Positions 42,154 to 52,393 are shown, numbered from the stretch's first letter. The stretch: DNA of 64,000 bases from Peptococcaceae bacterium (GCA_024655825.1 JANLFJ010000012.1:1-64000), one strand, 5' to 3'. The notes: generated from the sequence alone by a model not told the origin. Program-made: numbers and translations.

Positions 42154-42885
42154 ATGGACTGGTACACGGTTTTTTGGCGTGAGATGGTGGTTTTAAAAAA
42201 GAGGCTGTTTAAATTTTTCGCTGGCAGCATGGTGAGCCCTCTGTTGTACATGATTGCCTTCGGCTGGGGATTGGGACGCGGCCTGCAGACAAACGGCACC
42301 GACTACCTGGCGTTTGTGGTGCCGGGTATTATCGCCTTGAGCGCGATGAACGGCAGCTACAACGCGACCGGCGTGCCGGTAAACATCAGCCGGTTTTACC
42401 ACAAGACCTGGGAAGAGTATCTGATAGCCCCCATCACTCCCTTCTCTTTGGTGCTGGGTAAAATAATGGCCGGCTGCGTACGCGGTTCCTTTTCTTCCTT
42501 GCTTATACTTGCTCTTGCTTACGGCATGGGCACCCGGTTGGTATTAAACCTGTGGTTTTTCGTTGCACTTTTTTTGACGAGCTTTTTGTTCGCTTCCCTG
42601 GGCCTGGTGGCGGCGCTCATCATAACATCCCATGAGGATATGAACCAGTTTGGGACGTTTGTAATCCTGCCGATGACTTTCCTGTGCGGCACTTTCTTCT
42701 CGGTCGACAAGCTGCCGGAATGGGCGGGCTGGCTGATCCGGGCCCTGCCCTTGACTCACGCCAGCCAGTCGCTGCGATCGATTGCCCTGGGACACGGTTT
42801 CCCGCTCGCCTCTCTGCTGGTCTTAATGCTGTACTCGGCGGTGCTGTTCGGGTGGGGAGTCCATATTGCCAGGAGAGTTGAGTGA
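42154..42885 (+). CDS. ABC-2 type permease
   Basis: A 243-residue membrane protein with six hydrophobic segments and ABC-2/NodJ-type features: ALSAMNGSYNATGVPVNISRFYHKTWEEYLIAPITPFSLVLGKI and the C-terminal LPLTHASQSLRSIALG. The ATG at 42154 has GGGGAG upstream. Together with the following ATPase it forms an exporter placed between the chelatase subunit genes, an unexpected neighbour for a metal-insertion system. Confidence 0.88.
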   Translation: MDWYTVFWREMVVLKKRLFKFFAGSMVSPLLYMIAFGWGLGRGLQTNGTDYLAFVVPGIIALSAMNGSYNATGVPVNISRFYHKTWEEYLIAPITPFSLVLGKIMAGCVRGSFSSLLILALAYGMGTRLVLNLWFFVALFLTSFLFASLGLVAALIITSHEDMNQFGTFVILPMTFLCGTFFSVDKLPEWAGWLIRALPLTHASQSLRSIALGHGFPLASLLVLMLYSAVLFGWGVHIARRVE

Positions 42886-42886
42886 C

Positions 42887-43825
42887 ATGCTGTCCAGGGA
42901 GGGTCGGTTCTTGATCAGGCTTGAGCATGTGGTAAAAAAATACAAATCCGTAATTGCCGTAAATGATTTGAATCTTCATATAGAGCGGGGAACAGTATTC
43001 GGCCTGTTGGGTCCCAATGGAGCGGGCAAGACCACCACGGTCCGCCTCCTGACGACACTGGCCCGCCCCAGCAGCGGGCAGATTATCATCAATGGGTACA
43101 ACATGAACCGCGACCTGGTCGAAATAAAAAGGCAGATCGGGGTTGTCCCCCAGCATCTTAATGTGGATATTGAGCTGACCGTGCGGGAAAACCTGGACCT
43201 GCACTGCCGGTTGCACAGGATAAAACACGCGGAGCGCGCCCAACGGATACAGGAGATGCTCCGGTTTGTCGGCCTGGCAGACCGCGCGGATGATCTGGCG
43301 GGAGTTTTGTCCGGCGGGATGAAGCGGCGGATGATGATCGCCCGGGCCCTTATCCACCGGCCGTCGATCCTGTTTTTGGATGAGCCGACGGTCGGGCTGG
43401 ATCCCCATTCCCGGCGCAGCATCTGGGACTTGATAAAGAATATGAATGCCATGGGGATGACGGTGCTTCTGACGACCCATTATATCGAGGAAGCAGAAGC
43501 CTTATGCCATTGCGTGGGACTGATTAATCAAGGAAGGCTGATTGCCCTGGGCAGCCCGCGGGAACTGCTGCAGAAGGTGGGAGAAACAGTGGTGGAATAC
43601 CTGGAAGACGGAACCACCAGGAACAAGTTTTTCTCCAGACGGGAAGACGCCATCAGCTTTGCCGCCGGCCTCAGGGGCAGCGTGTTGATCAGAGAGGGCA
43701 ATCTGGAAGACGTGTTTGTGGAATTGACCAGCCGCAAAGTTGACTTGCCCGGGTTTGTTCAACCACAGGGCACGGACCACAGTCATGGCCCCATGTCCGG
43801 CCCGGCTAGCCAGATTGGGCGGTAA
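42887..43825 (+). CDS. ABC-2 transporter ATPase (daunorubicin-resistance type)
   Basis: About 312 residues: Walker A GPNGAGKTTTVR, Q-loop GVVPQHLNVDIELTV, signature LSGGMKRRMMIARAL, Walker B ILFLDEPTVGLDP and switch TTHYIEEAE, plus a DUF4162-like C-terminal region. This is the CcmA/DrrA exporter class. The start is ATG 42887; a TTG at 42911 has a better GGGAGG site and would remove eight residues. The end of the permease gene lies just upstream. Confidence 0.9.
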   Translation: MLSREGRFLIRLEHVVKKYKSVIAVNDLNLHIERGTVFGLLGPNGAGKTTTVRLLTTLARPSSGQIIINGYNMNRDLVEIKRQIGVVPQHLNVDIELTVRENLDLHCRLHRIKHAERAQRIQEMLRFVGLADRADDLAGVLSGGMKRRMMIARALIHRPSILFLDEPTVGLDPHSRRSIWDLIKNMNAMGMTVLLTTHYIEEAEALCHCVGLINQGRLIALGSPRELLQKVGETVVEYLEDGTTRNKFFSRREDAISFAAGLRGSVLIREGNLEDVFVELTSRKVDLPGFVQPQGTDHSHGPMSGPASQIGR

Positions 43826-43850
43826 TGATGCGTAGGGAGGGAATGGAAAC

Positions 43851-46800
43851 ATGTCGTTCAAAGTGATCTATCTTACGTCGATCGAAAACGACATTCATAC
43901 CCTGGTCCAGGCTGTCAATCGAATTAAAGAGGAACATGGCCCGGTTGTCCGGGTTTACGCCCGGGCCAAAAGCGACTTGGCTGATGAGGACAATATTGTT
44001 CGATTGCTTAATGAGGTTAGGGAGGCCGGTTTGGTTATATTTAATCTGATGGGAGGCAAGGAAAGCCTGCCGGGTTTCGACCGGGTGGTGAAAGAGGCCC
44101 TTAAGAATGGTGTTCCTCTCCACGCCCAACCCTCCTCGGCCGAAAACAGCCAGGAACTGAGGAAAATCTCCACGGTTTCCGCTCAGGATTATTCCCTGGC
44201 GCAAAGGTATATTCATTACGGGGGGACTGAAAATTTTATCAACCTGTTGCTGTGGGCAGCCAACCGTTTTGGAGGGCTTGCCTTGGCGGCAGCGGAGCCG
44301 AAGATGCTGCCCTGGGAAGGGATTTATCATCCGCGATTTCCGGCCGGGATTGATCAAACAAGCTATTGGCGGCAAAACTGCCTGTTGAACCGCATCGCGG
44401 TCGGGATAGCATTTTACCGGAGCCACTGGATAGCCGAAAATACGTTGTTCGTGGATGCCCTCATCGAGGCTTTGGAAAAGCGCGATGTCAACGTTGTTCC
44501 GGTGTTTCTTCACGCTGTCCGCGATGCGGAACTCGGCACCAAAGGCCTCGAGTGGGTGATAGAAAACTATTTCATGCAGGGCGGAAGGCCGGTGATTGAT
44601 GTTCTGGTCAGCCTGCTGAGCTTTTCGCCTTTCACAGGGTTAGGCCATAAAATCAAAGAATCGAGCACGGATAACTGTTTATTGGAATTAGGGGTGCCGG
44701 TCATCAAGGCCATTACGTCCATGAACAATTATCAAGAGTGGTCCGGGTCGATTCAGGGGTTGGGCCCCTTGGATGTGAGCATGAGCGTGGCCATGCCCGA
44801 GTTTGACGGGACCCTGATTACCGTGCCGGTAGCTACCAGGGAATACGGGGAACGGGACGCTTCGACCGGCGCCGCTCCCGTTTGTTACAAGCCTGTCCCT
44901 GAGCGGGTGGACAAAGTGGCAGGATTGGCCGTTAATTGGGGAAAGCTGCGGCATAAACCCAACGCTGAAAAGAAAATAGCGATCATATTCCATAATTATC
45001 CTCCCCGCAACGACCGGATCGGCTGCGCTTTTGGGCTGGATTCGGCCGCGAGCGTGTGGAACATCTTGAAGGACTTGCAAAAAGCGGGTTATGTGCTGGA
45101 ATCATTGCCGGAAAACGGGCAGGAATTGATGGAACAGATTATTAACAGGGTGACGAATGACCGCCGTTGGGCCAGTGCAGAACAGATGGCCGGTCTGGCA
45201 GTCGACGGAGTGACCCCGCAAGAGTACGGAGCGTGGTTTGAGCGTTTACCCCCGGAAGTGCGGGAAAAAATGAACTCCGATTGGGGACGGGCGCCGGGGG
45301 AGGTGTTCAATTATGGCGGCAGGCTGCTGATCCCCGGCATCATCAACGGGAACGTTTTTATCGGTTTGCAGCCTCCCCGGGGGTTTGGGGAAGACCCGGC
45401 CAAAATTTACCACAGCCCGGATGCATCGCCCACACACCATTACCTGGCTTATTACCGCTGGATCAGGGATGATTTCAAGGCCGATGCGGTTCTGCATATT
45501 GGCAAGCACGGTTCTTTGGAGTGGCTGCCCGGAAAATCGGTGGGCCTTTCCGCAAGCTGTTACCCTGATCTGGCCATCACCGACCTGCCGCACATTTATC
45601 CCTACATAATCAACAATCCCGGGGAGGGAACCCAGGCCAAACGCAGGAGCTATGCCTGCATTATCGACCACTTGGTTCCGGTGATGACCAATGCTGATTC
45701 CTACGATGAAATGGCGGAGATTGAGGTCCAGCTGGAGGATTATTACCAGGCAAAAACCCTTGACCCGGATAAGTTGCCGCACTTTAAGAAGCTTATTTGG
45801 GAAAAGGTCGTCCAGGCCAACCTTGATAAAGACCTTGCTGTGGATAAACAAACTGCGCTGCAGGATTTTGACGGATTTCTGGAGAAGCTGCACGGCTATT
45901 TAAGTGAGATAAAAGATACCCAGATCCGGGACGGGCTGCACATTTTGGGCGAGCCTCCGCGTGACGGTCGGCTGGTGGAAATGCTGGTTGCCTTGACCAG
46001 GCTGGCCAATGGCCCGGTCCCTTCCTTGCGACAGGCGGTGGCCGAAGCGCTGGGCTATGATTATGAGGACCTGTTGGCCAAAAGGGGCAGGTTGATTCCA
46101 GCGGCAGGACGGACCTGCGGGCAAATACTGGATGAGATTAATGCCGTTGTTATGAAGATGATGGAAGAGCTGCACCAAAAAAACTTTTGCCCGGAAGAAA
46201 TTCCGGCGATTTGCAGGCAGTACTTGAATAAAACAGCAGCACCCGTCGAGGAGGCATTGCGTTATGCCGCCACGACTCTGGTGAAAAAACTGGGTGAGAC
46301 AACCGCTGAGCTTTCCAATATCCTGAATGCTTTGGCTGGCGGGTATACGCCGCCTGGCCCGTCCGGGGCGCCTACCAGGGGCATGGCTGATATACTGCCT
46401 ACGGGGCGCAACTTCTATTCCGTTGACCCCCAGGCAATCCCTTCCCCAGCCGCCTGGAAAACAGGAGTTGCCCTGGGTGATGCGCTCTTGGAAAGGTACC
46501 TGGCTGATGAGGGACGTTACCCTGAGAGCATCGGCATCATAGTCTGGGGCAGCCCGACCATGAGGACCAAAGGGGACGATATAGCCGAAATATTATACCT
46601 GATGGGGGTCAAGCCCGTCTGGGAAGAAAAGAGCGGGCGGGTGAAAGGGCTTGGCATCATACCGCTGGATGAGCTGAACCGCCCGCGGATCGATGTGACC
46701 ATGCGCATCAGCGGTTTTTTCCGCGACGCTTTCCCCAATATTGTCGCTTTGCTGGATGAAGCGGTGGAGATGGTGGCAAGACTGGAGGAAAGAGACGACG

Positions 46801-47615
46801 AAAACTACCTGGCCAAGCATGTGCGGCAAGAAATTGAAGAGAACGTTAAGGCGGGCCTGGACGAGAAAACGGCCAGGGAATTGGCCGGTTTCAGGATTTT
46901 CGGCTGCCGCCCCGGGGCATATGGCGCAGGGGTAAGCAATGTCATTGAGGCGAAGAACTGGCAGGACGAAAAGGATTTGGGGCAGGTGTATGTGACCTGG
47001 GGAGGGTATGCATACGGGCGCAAAGTGTACGGCAAGACCGTCCCGGAAGTGTTCAAGAAACGGTTGAGCCGGCTGGATTTGGCAGTAAAAAACGAAGATA
47101 CCCGGGAACACGACATCCTCGACAGCGATGATTTCTATTCATACCACGGCGGGATGGTCGCTGCGGTTAAAGCCTTCAAGGGAGCGCTGCCCCGGGCTTA
47201 CAGCGGGGACAGTTCCGACCCGGACAGGGTAAAAATGCGCTCCACGGCAGAGGAGACCAAGCATGTTTTCCGCAGCCGCGTCTTAAACCCCAAGTGGATC
47301 GCCAGCATGCAAAGACACGGTTATAAAGGGGCCGGCGATATGTCAGCTCTGGTTGACAACATTTTTGGCCTGGATGCCACCGCTGAGGTGATGGAAGACT
47401 GGATGTACGAGCGGCTGGCGCGAACCTACGCCCTGGATCCCAAGATGCAGGAATGGTTTAAAAAAGTCAACCCGTACGCCCTGCAGAATATAACTGAACG
47501 CTTGCTTGAGGCCATAAAGCGGGGGATGTGGGAAGCCAGCCCCGAGATGGCGGAGGAACTAAAAGAGATTTACCTGGATGTGGAAGGAGAGCTGGAGGCG
47601 CCTACCGGTCATTGA
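43851..47615 (+). CDS. cobN: CobN/ChlH-family chelatase large subunit
   Basis: A 1254-residue porphyrin/corrin-binding chelatase subunit, full length for CobN. Family segments include HNYPPRNDRIGCAFGLDSAASVWN, DAVLHIGKHGSLEWLPGKSVGLS, YACIIDHLVPVMTNADSYDE, WGSPTMRTKGDDIAEILYLMGVKPVW and the C-terminal RSRVLNPKWIASMQRHGYKGAGDM. It works with the ChlI/ChlD ATPases. CobN acts as aerobic cobaltochelatase on hydrogenobyrinate diamide, but anaerobes normally insert cobalt early by CbiK/CbiX, so this homologue probably has another tetrapyrrole or metal, or removes metal. The B12 riboswitch supports a corrinoid link. Confidence 0.92.
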   Translation: MSFKVIYLTSIENDIHTLVQAVNRIKEEHGPVVRVYARAKSDLADEDNIVRLLNEVREAGLVIFNLMGGKESLPGFDRVVKEALKNGVPLHAQPSSAENSQELRKISTVSAQDYSLAQRYIHYGGTENFINLLLWAANRFGGLALAAAEPKMLPWEGIYHPRFPAGIDQTSYWRQNCLLNRIAVGIAFYRSHWIAENTLFVDALIEALEKRDVNVVPVFLHAVRDAELGTKGLEWVIENYFMQGGRPVIDVLVSLLSFSPFTGLGHKIKESSTDNCLLELGVPVIKAITSMNNYQEWSGSIQGLGPLDVSMSVAMPEFDGTLITVPVATREYGERDASTGAAPVCYKPVPERVDKVAGLAVNWGKLRHKPNAEKKIAIIFHNYPPRNDRIGCAFGLDSAASVWNILKDLQKAGYVLESLPENGQELMEQIINRVTNDRRWASAEQMAGLAVDGVTPQEYGAWFERLPPEVREKMNSDWGRAPGEVFNYGGRLLIPGIINGNVFIGLQPPRGFGEDPAKIYHSPDASPTHHYLAYYRWIRDDFKADAVLHIGKHGSLEWLPGKSVGLSASCYPDLAITDLPHIYPYIINNPGEGTQAKRRSYACIIDHLVPVMTNADSYDEMAEIEVQLEDYYQAKTLDPDKLPHFKKLIWEKVVQANLDKDLAVDKQTALQDFDGFLEKLHGYLSEIKDTQIRDGLHILGEPPRDGRLVEMLVALTRLANGPVPSLRQAVAEALGYDYEDLLAKRGRLIPAAGRTCGQILDEINAVVMKMMEELHQKNFCPEEIPAICRQYLNKTAAPVEEALRYAATTLVKKLGETTAELSNILNALAGGYTPPGPSGAPTRGMADILPTGRNFYSVDPQAIPSPAAWKTGVALGDALLERYLADEGRYPESIGIIVWGSPTMRTKGDDIAEILYLMGVKPVWEEKSGRVKGLGIIPLDELNRPRIDVTMRISGFFRDAFPNIVALLDEAVEMVARLEERDDENYLAKHVRQEIEENVKAGLDEKTARELAGFRIFGCRPGAYGAGVSNVIEAKNWQDEKDLGQVYVTWGGYAYGRKVYGKTVPEVFKKRLSRLDLAVKNEDTREHDILDSDDFYSYHGGMVAAVKAFKGALPRAYSGDSSDPDRVKMRSTAEETKHVFRSRVLNPKWIASMQRHGYKGAGDMSALVDNIFGLDATAEVMEDWMYERLARTYALDPKMQEWFKKVNPYALQNITERLLEAIKRGMWEASPEMAEELKEIYLDVEGELEAPTGH

Positions 47616-47687
47616 CGGGGGATGGGCTTGTTTGCAGGTTTGCCGGGCGGTGCTTTGCCCAAAGTACGGGGTTGGTGGCGTATTCAG

Positions 47688-49808
47688 ATGATTAAGCGTT
47701 GGATTAATCCGAAACTAATCTTGGGATTGTTCTCAGGCCTATGCCTGGCGTTGTCCGGAATCGCAGGCGCAAGGCCTGCGGCGCAAGCCGTGCCGGTGGG
47801 GCCTTCAAGAAACGTGAGCTTTGATACGGTGGAAGGAGACCTGCGCTGGGATAATGGCGTATCCGTCAATAAGGGCCGGGCGGTTTTTCAGCTGGCTGTT
47901 CAGGAAGACGCGCATCCCCGGAAGCTGAAATGGGCCTGGCGCGGCGCCGGCCAGGTCTGGGCGATGGCAGAGTATACCGACAAGAATGTCATTTATTACA
48001 TAATGAAAGGCTCTGAACCGCCCAAGGCCGATAAAGTAACCTTTATTGACCAGAATGGCGTTCCCAGGATCATGGTCCCCACCGTGTTGGAACTTCCCCA
48101 GGGTACGGTTTTGGTAGACTTGCTGGAAGACTATCGCCGGTATTACGGCCAAAAAGAAGTCGGCGTGGAGAATGTGCGCATCGGCCTTAATGCTGCAGAC
48201 TTTACAGAGATCAAAGATTTTATGATCGAGGAATATGCAAAACAACCAAATCCCGGCCGGGGAAACGGGGCTGGCCTGCCAACGGGCATACATTTACAAT
48301 TGCAGGTGCCTCAGGGCAACGATAAGGATTTTTACCTGATTAAAGGAGTGGAATCTCCGATTCAGGTAATGGTAAGGGCGTTTTTGGACAAAAGTCAAAA
48401 GGGAGAGTTAACCGTTACCCTTCCGGAAACGGTAACGATAATTTCCTACGATGATGCAAAGCTGAAGCTGGTTGAGGGTCACACTTTGCTAATGCCGCTG
48501 GCAATGGGGCCGGGCTATGCGGAAGAATCCTTCGCCGTCACGGTGAAAGGTTCCGGGCCTGGCAGGGTAGTGGCGCAAGCCCGGTTGGGCGATGAAACCC
48601 AGAGGGTGGATAAGGATATGGCTTGCCCGGAACTGGAGAGCATCTCCGGCAGCATCCGCCTGCGGAAGGAAGGGGTTTATCCCGTCCAGCACAGTTCGCA
48701 TAAGGTTACCCTGAAAAAAGAGCTTAAAAATTATGTCAAGGTAAAAGAAGACGTTTTCTCTTCATTCCACAAGCTGTTTGGCGCCGAAGAGGAATACGAC
48801 AAACCGGCGGGTATGGCCTGCGGGGTTTTGGAAAACGGCACATCATACAACTTGCTCCTGCGGGTGAAACTCTCGGTGCTGGATGCAAACTGGCAAGAAA
48901 TTCCTTGTTTCAGGGGCGAACATTTTCAAAGAGAAGGGGGAACGGAAGCCCCGCCGGTGCCGGAAACCGTAATAAGCGTAGAGGCGGCCTCAGCCCAGGA
49001 CTTTAAGGTGCCGCTGTTTGCAGACGCTTACTCGGTAAAACCCGGCATCTACCCGGCCGTGTTAAAGGTTTCCCTGTTCGGCACCAGCACTGATGTTGTC
49101 GTTCGGGAATTCGACCTTCATGTAGAAAAGGAAAGCCAGATCCAGATAATTACCGGATTTTTGGCCATTGTCTTGTCTTTGCTGAGCGTACTGTTGATGG
49201 TCCTTAAAAACAAAAGCTGGGCGGGGCGGCTTAAGACCAGCGAAATCATTCTGATTGCCCTGTTTGCGGCGGTAAAATTCTCAATTGTGGATGTTCCCTG
49301 GTTTGTTTTTGGCGATGTGATCAGGGCTGTCCTGGGTCCGATGGGTCCGTTCATGCATCTTGTCACCGGCGTTTTCTGGGACATTATCAATGCCATGTTT
49401 CTGGTATCTTTGGTTGTCCTGATTTCCAAGCCGGGAGTGGTCATCATTTCCTCGGCGGTGAGAATAATCCTGCAGGGCATTGCCTTTGGCACATTTAATC
49501 CCGTGACCATCCTGCTGATGCTCTCTTATGCCTTTCTGGCCGATGCACTGCTGTATTTTACCGGTTTCACCAGCCAAAAAAGGGCCTTTCAAGAGCGCTT
49601 GTCGACATTTTCCGTGTTGGGGGTTATCTTCGCTATGCAGCACGTTTATTCGACCTATACCTTTTATTACATCTGGATGTATTTGTATCGTCTGTTTTAT
49701 CCGAACTGGTATATAAACATCAGCGCCATTGTTTCGGCAGCGTACTCCGCCCTGGGTGCCGTGATGGGTGTGTACCTGGGCAACAGGTTGAAGCGGGTGA
49801 ATGGATAG
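47688..49808 (+). CDS. ECF transporter S-component fused to a large extracytoplasmic domain
   Basis: About 706 residues. A signal-anchor (residues 1-34) and some 450 residues of beta-rich ectodomain with no family I recognise are followed, from about residue 475, by a single helix. The ectodomain is bounded by VSFDTVEGDLRWDNG and a C-terminal Ig-like part ending VVVREFDLHVE. An S-component of about six membrane helices follows (TSEIILIALFAAVKFSIVDVPW, GPMGPFMHLVTGVFWDI, AVMGVYLGNRLK). S-components are usually about 180 residues and lack ectodomains. An ATG at 47622 would add 22 residues before the signal. EcfT and EcfA genes follow directly. Confidence 0.8.
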   Translation: MIKRWINPKLILGLFSGLCLALSGIAGARPAAQAVPVGPSRNVSFDTVEGDLRWDNGVSVNKGRAVFQLAVQEDAHPRKLKWAWRGAGQVWAMAEYTDKNVIYYIMKGSEPPKADKVTFIDQNGVPRIMVPTVLELPQGTVLVDLLEDYRRYYGQKEVGVENVRIGLNAADFTEIKDFMIEEYAKQPNPGRGNGAGLPTGIHLQLQVPQGNDKDFYLIKGVESPIQVMVRAFLDKSQKGELTVTLPETVTIISYDDAKLKLVEGHTLLMPLAMGPGYAEESFAVTVKGSGPGRVVAQARLGDETQRVDKDMACPELESISGSIRLRKEGVYPVQHSSHKVTLKKELKNYVKVKEDVFSSFHKLFGAEEEYDKPAGMACGVLENGTSYNLLLRVKLSVLDANWQEIPCFRGEHFQREGGTEAPPVPETVISVEAASAQDFKVPLFADAYSVKPGIYPAVLKVSLFGTSTDVVVREFDLHVEKESQIQIITGFLAIVLSLLSVLLMVLKNKSWAGRLKTSEIILIALFAAVKFSIVDVPWFVFGDVIRAVLGPMGPFMHLVTGVFWDIINAMFLVSLVVLISKPGVVIISSAVRIILQGIAFGTFNPVTILLMLSYAFLADALLYFTGFTSQKRAFQERLSTFSVLGVIFAMQHVYSTYTFYYIWMYLYRLFYPNWYINISAIVSAAYSALGAVMGVYLGNRLKRVNG

Positions 49809-50722
49809 TGCGCCTGAAGTTTATCGAAGCGGAACTGAAAGAGACGCCGTTTCACCGGCTGGATGTGCGAACCAAGCTGATAATGCTGTTTTGCGTGGCC
49901 GTGCTTGGGATGGCTTTGAATCAATGGAAGGCTTTGGCCTTCATTTACCTGGCGGTGTTAAGCCTGGCCGCCCTGGCCCGTCTTTCCGGCGACAAGTGGA
50001 AGGCGCTGGGCGTCATTACTTTCCTGACAATGTGGGGGATCATGTGGGTGCAGGCTGTTTTTTATGACGCCTACCCCCGCACTCCCCTCATTTACCTGCT
50101 CCCGCCCATGCTGGTTAATCCATCAACGCCGGTGATAGGCGGATTATGGGAGGGGATTGCCATTTACTACGAGGGATTCACCTATGGAATGGCCCAGTCC
50201 TTGCGGATGATCGCTCCCATGACACTCGGGCTGCTCATTTTCTGGACGGAGGACCCTGTAAGGGTGCTGACAGGTTTGAACAAACTCAAACTTCCCTACG
50301 CCGTATCCTTTATGGTGATGACCTGCCTGCGCTTTATACCCATCGCTTTTGCGGAAGCAAAGGTAACCATCGGTTCGCAGCGCCTGCGCAGGTACAAGCC
50401 GTTTGATCCAAAAGGCATCCTGCTTGGCTACGGCATTTATCGGACTACAGTGCAGGTGATGATGCCTCTTCTGGCCAATTGCGTGAGAAAGGCCGCCAAT
50501 ATGGCCAAGAGCGCCGATTCCCGGGCTTTCCGGGCCTCCGAAGAGCGGACGGAACTGCGGGAAACTAAAATTAAGGCGGCGGATGGAATAATGATTCTGT
50601 TCTTTGTTGGCGCCACTTTTATGGTCTTGGCCTCCAAATTCCTGTTTTATCTGTCCGTGTCCGACAGGTACACGAACGACACCCTGCTGCCCATCTATTG
50701 GATTGCCCACAGATACCTTTGA
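49808..50722 (+). CDS. ECF transporter T-component (EcfT)
   Basis: A 304-residue membrane protein with an N-terminal amphipathic segment (RLDVRTKLIMLFCVAVL), several helices and the CbiQ/EcfT coupling motifs with Ala-Arg signatures: in the C-terminal half SADSRAFRASEERTELRE (ADSRAF in place of ARG-type) after IGSQRLRRYKPFD. GTG 49808 overlaps the stop of the S-component by one base, so the two are translationally coupled. Confidence 0.88.
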   Translation: MRLKFIEAELKETPFHRLDVRTKLIMLFCVAVLGMALNQWKALAFIYLAVLSLAALARLSGDKWKALGVITFLTMWGIMWVQAVFYDAYPRTPLIYLLPPMLVNPSTPVIGGLWEGIAIYYEGFTYGMAQSLRMIAPMTLGLLIFWTEDPVRVLTGLNKLKLPYAVSFMVMTCLRFIPIAFAEAKVTIGSQRLRRYKPFDPKGILLGYGIYRTTVQVMMPLLANCVRKAANMAKSADSRAFRASEERTELRETKIKAADGIMILFFVGATFMVLASKFLFYLSVSDRYTNDTLLPIYWIAHRYL

Positions 50723-50751
50723 TTGAGGATGCTGGTCGAGGAGCATTGGCG

Positions 50752-52359
50752 ATGATAATAATAGAAAATGTTTCGTTCAGGTATCCGACAAGAAAAGATT
50801 TTGCCTTACAGGGCATCAATTTGCGGGTAAATGAGGGCGAGTTCGTCCTGCTTGCCGGCCCTACGGGATGTGGCAAAACGACCTTGCTGAAATGCTTGAA
50901 CGGGATCATTCCCCACGAATCCGCAGGAGAGTTTCACGGCCAGGTCTGGATCGATGGCCTGAATACCAGGGAATACCCTGTCAGGGTCTTAGCCCAAAAG
51001 GTTGGCCTGGTGTTCCAGAACCCCGATGAGCAGATCTTCTCGACCAGGGTGGTGGATGAGGTCGCTTTCGGCCTGGAAAATCTCTGCTGCCGCCGAGATG
51101 AAATGCTGGCCAGGATAGAGTGGGCATTGGAGAAGGTAGGGATGGCCGGGCACATAAACAGCAGCACCAATTCCCTGTCAGGAGGGCAAAAACAGAGGGT
51201 GGCCGTTGCTTCGATGCTGGCCTTGAAACCGGGAGTGCTGGTGCTGGACGAGCCGATCAGCCAGTTGGATCCACAAGGGGCCCAGGAAGTCCTCGAAGTG
51301 GTGAAAAAACTTAGTGATGAGGGGATCACCATCATCCTGGTGGAACACCGTCTTCACGAGGTTGCCTCATGGGCGGACCGGGTGATTGTCATGAATGACG
51401 GCATGATAGAACTGGATACGTCGGCCCGAAAAGTGCACGAGCACCTCGATTGTTTCGAAAAGCTCGGCTTGAGAAATCCAATAGTCAAGAAGGGCTTAAG
51501 GCCGGTGATGCAGGCTATGATATTCCCGGGCGCGGTGAAGGGAGAGCATAAAGTAGAGGCTATTGAGAACGAGGTTATTGAGAACGAGGGAGCCGACAGC
51601 GCAAAACGCCAAAGAAAGCTTATTGAGGTGAGGGATTTATGGTTTGCCTATAACTCCAGGAAGGCGCGCAACAAAGAAAATTGGGTGTTAAAAGGGATTG
51701 ATCTGGATATATATGCGGGCGAAGTTGTCGCTGTGCTGGGGAATAACGGGAGCGGAAAGACTACCCTGCTGCATCACCTGGCCGGGCTGCATAAGCCCCA
51801 AAAGGGCAGAGTGACGGTGGCAGGAAAGGACACTATAAAGAATAATGCGTACCGGCTTGCGGGCACGGCGGGGATTCTTTTTCAAAACCCTTCGTTAATG
51901 CTGACCTGCGACACCGTCTATGACGAAGTGGCCTTTGGGCCGCGGAATTTGAGATTGCGGAAAGAAGATATTAGCAATCGCGTTGCCGAATGCTTGGTGC
52001 TGATGGAATTGGAGGATTTGGCGCCATATCATCCCCAGTCCTTGTCAGGCGGCCAGCGCCTGAGATGCGCGGCTGCCGCCATTCTCTCCATGAGCCCGGC
52101 GGTCATTCTGCTGGACGAGCCTACCAGCGGGCAGGATATATTGCATATCAGGAAGCTGATGGGGCTGTGCCGGGAGTTGGCCAAGCAGGGCAAGGCAGTG
52201 GTCTTTATAACCCATGATTTTGAAGTCGCTGCCGAATACAGCGACAGGATAGTGGTGATGCGTGACGGGAAGATCTCGCTGGAGTGCAGCGCGGAAGATA
52301 TTCTTCCGGCAGAGGGCTGTGCTGGTACAGGAAACAAACCGGAATGGAATCAGTGTTAG
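50752..52359 (+). CDS. ECF transporter fused double ATPase (EcfA-EcfA')
   Basis: A protein of about 535 residues with two complete cassettes. Cassette 1 has Walker A GPTGCGKTT, Q-loop VFQNPDEQIFS, signature LSGGQKQRVAVASM, Walker B VLVLDEPISQLD and switch VEHRLHE. Cassette 2 has Walker A GNNGSGKTT, Q-loop LFQNPSLMLTC, signature LSGGQRLRCAAAAI, Walker B VILLDEPTSGQD and switch ITHDFE. Both match EcfA. The ATG at 50752 has GAGGAG upstream; the longer frame would overlap ecfT. Confidence 0.92.
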   Translation: MIIIENVSFRYPTRKDFALQGINLRVNEGEFVLLAGPTGCGKTTLLKCLNGIIPHESAGEFHGQVWIDGLNTREYPVRVLAQKVGLVFQNPDEQIFSTRVVDEVAFGLENLCCRRDEMLARIEWALEKVGMAGHINSSTNSLSGGQKQRVAVASMLALKPGVLVLDEPISQLDPQGAQEVLEVVKKLSDEGITIILVEHRLHEVASWADRVIVMNDGMIELDTSARKVHEHLDCFEKLGLRNPIVKKGLRPVMQAMIFPGAVKGEHKVEAIENEVIENEGADSAKRQRKLIEVRDLWFAYNSRKARNKENWVLKGIDLDIYAGEVVAVLGNNGSGKTTLLHHLAGLHKPQKGRVTVAGKDTIKNNAYRLAGTAGILFQNPSLMLTCDTVYDEVAFGPRNLRLRKEDISNRVAECLVLMELEDLAPYHPQSLSGGQRLRCAAAAILSMSPAVILLDEPTSGQDILHIRKLMGLCRELAKQGKAVVFITHDFEVAAEYSDRIVVMRDGKISLECSAEDILPAEGCAGTGNKPEWNQC

Positions 52360-52393
52360 GAAATAAAGGTTAATTATAGGGAGGCAAATCAGG

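Noticed and set aside
43851-47615. CobN gene as proof of an aerobic B12 pathway
   Set aside because: No cobG, cobS or cobT or other aerobic pathway genes are in the window, and the partner ATPases are ChlI/ChlD-type.
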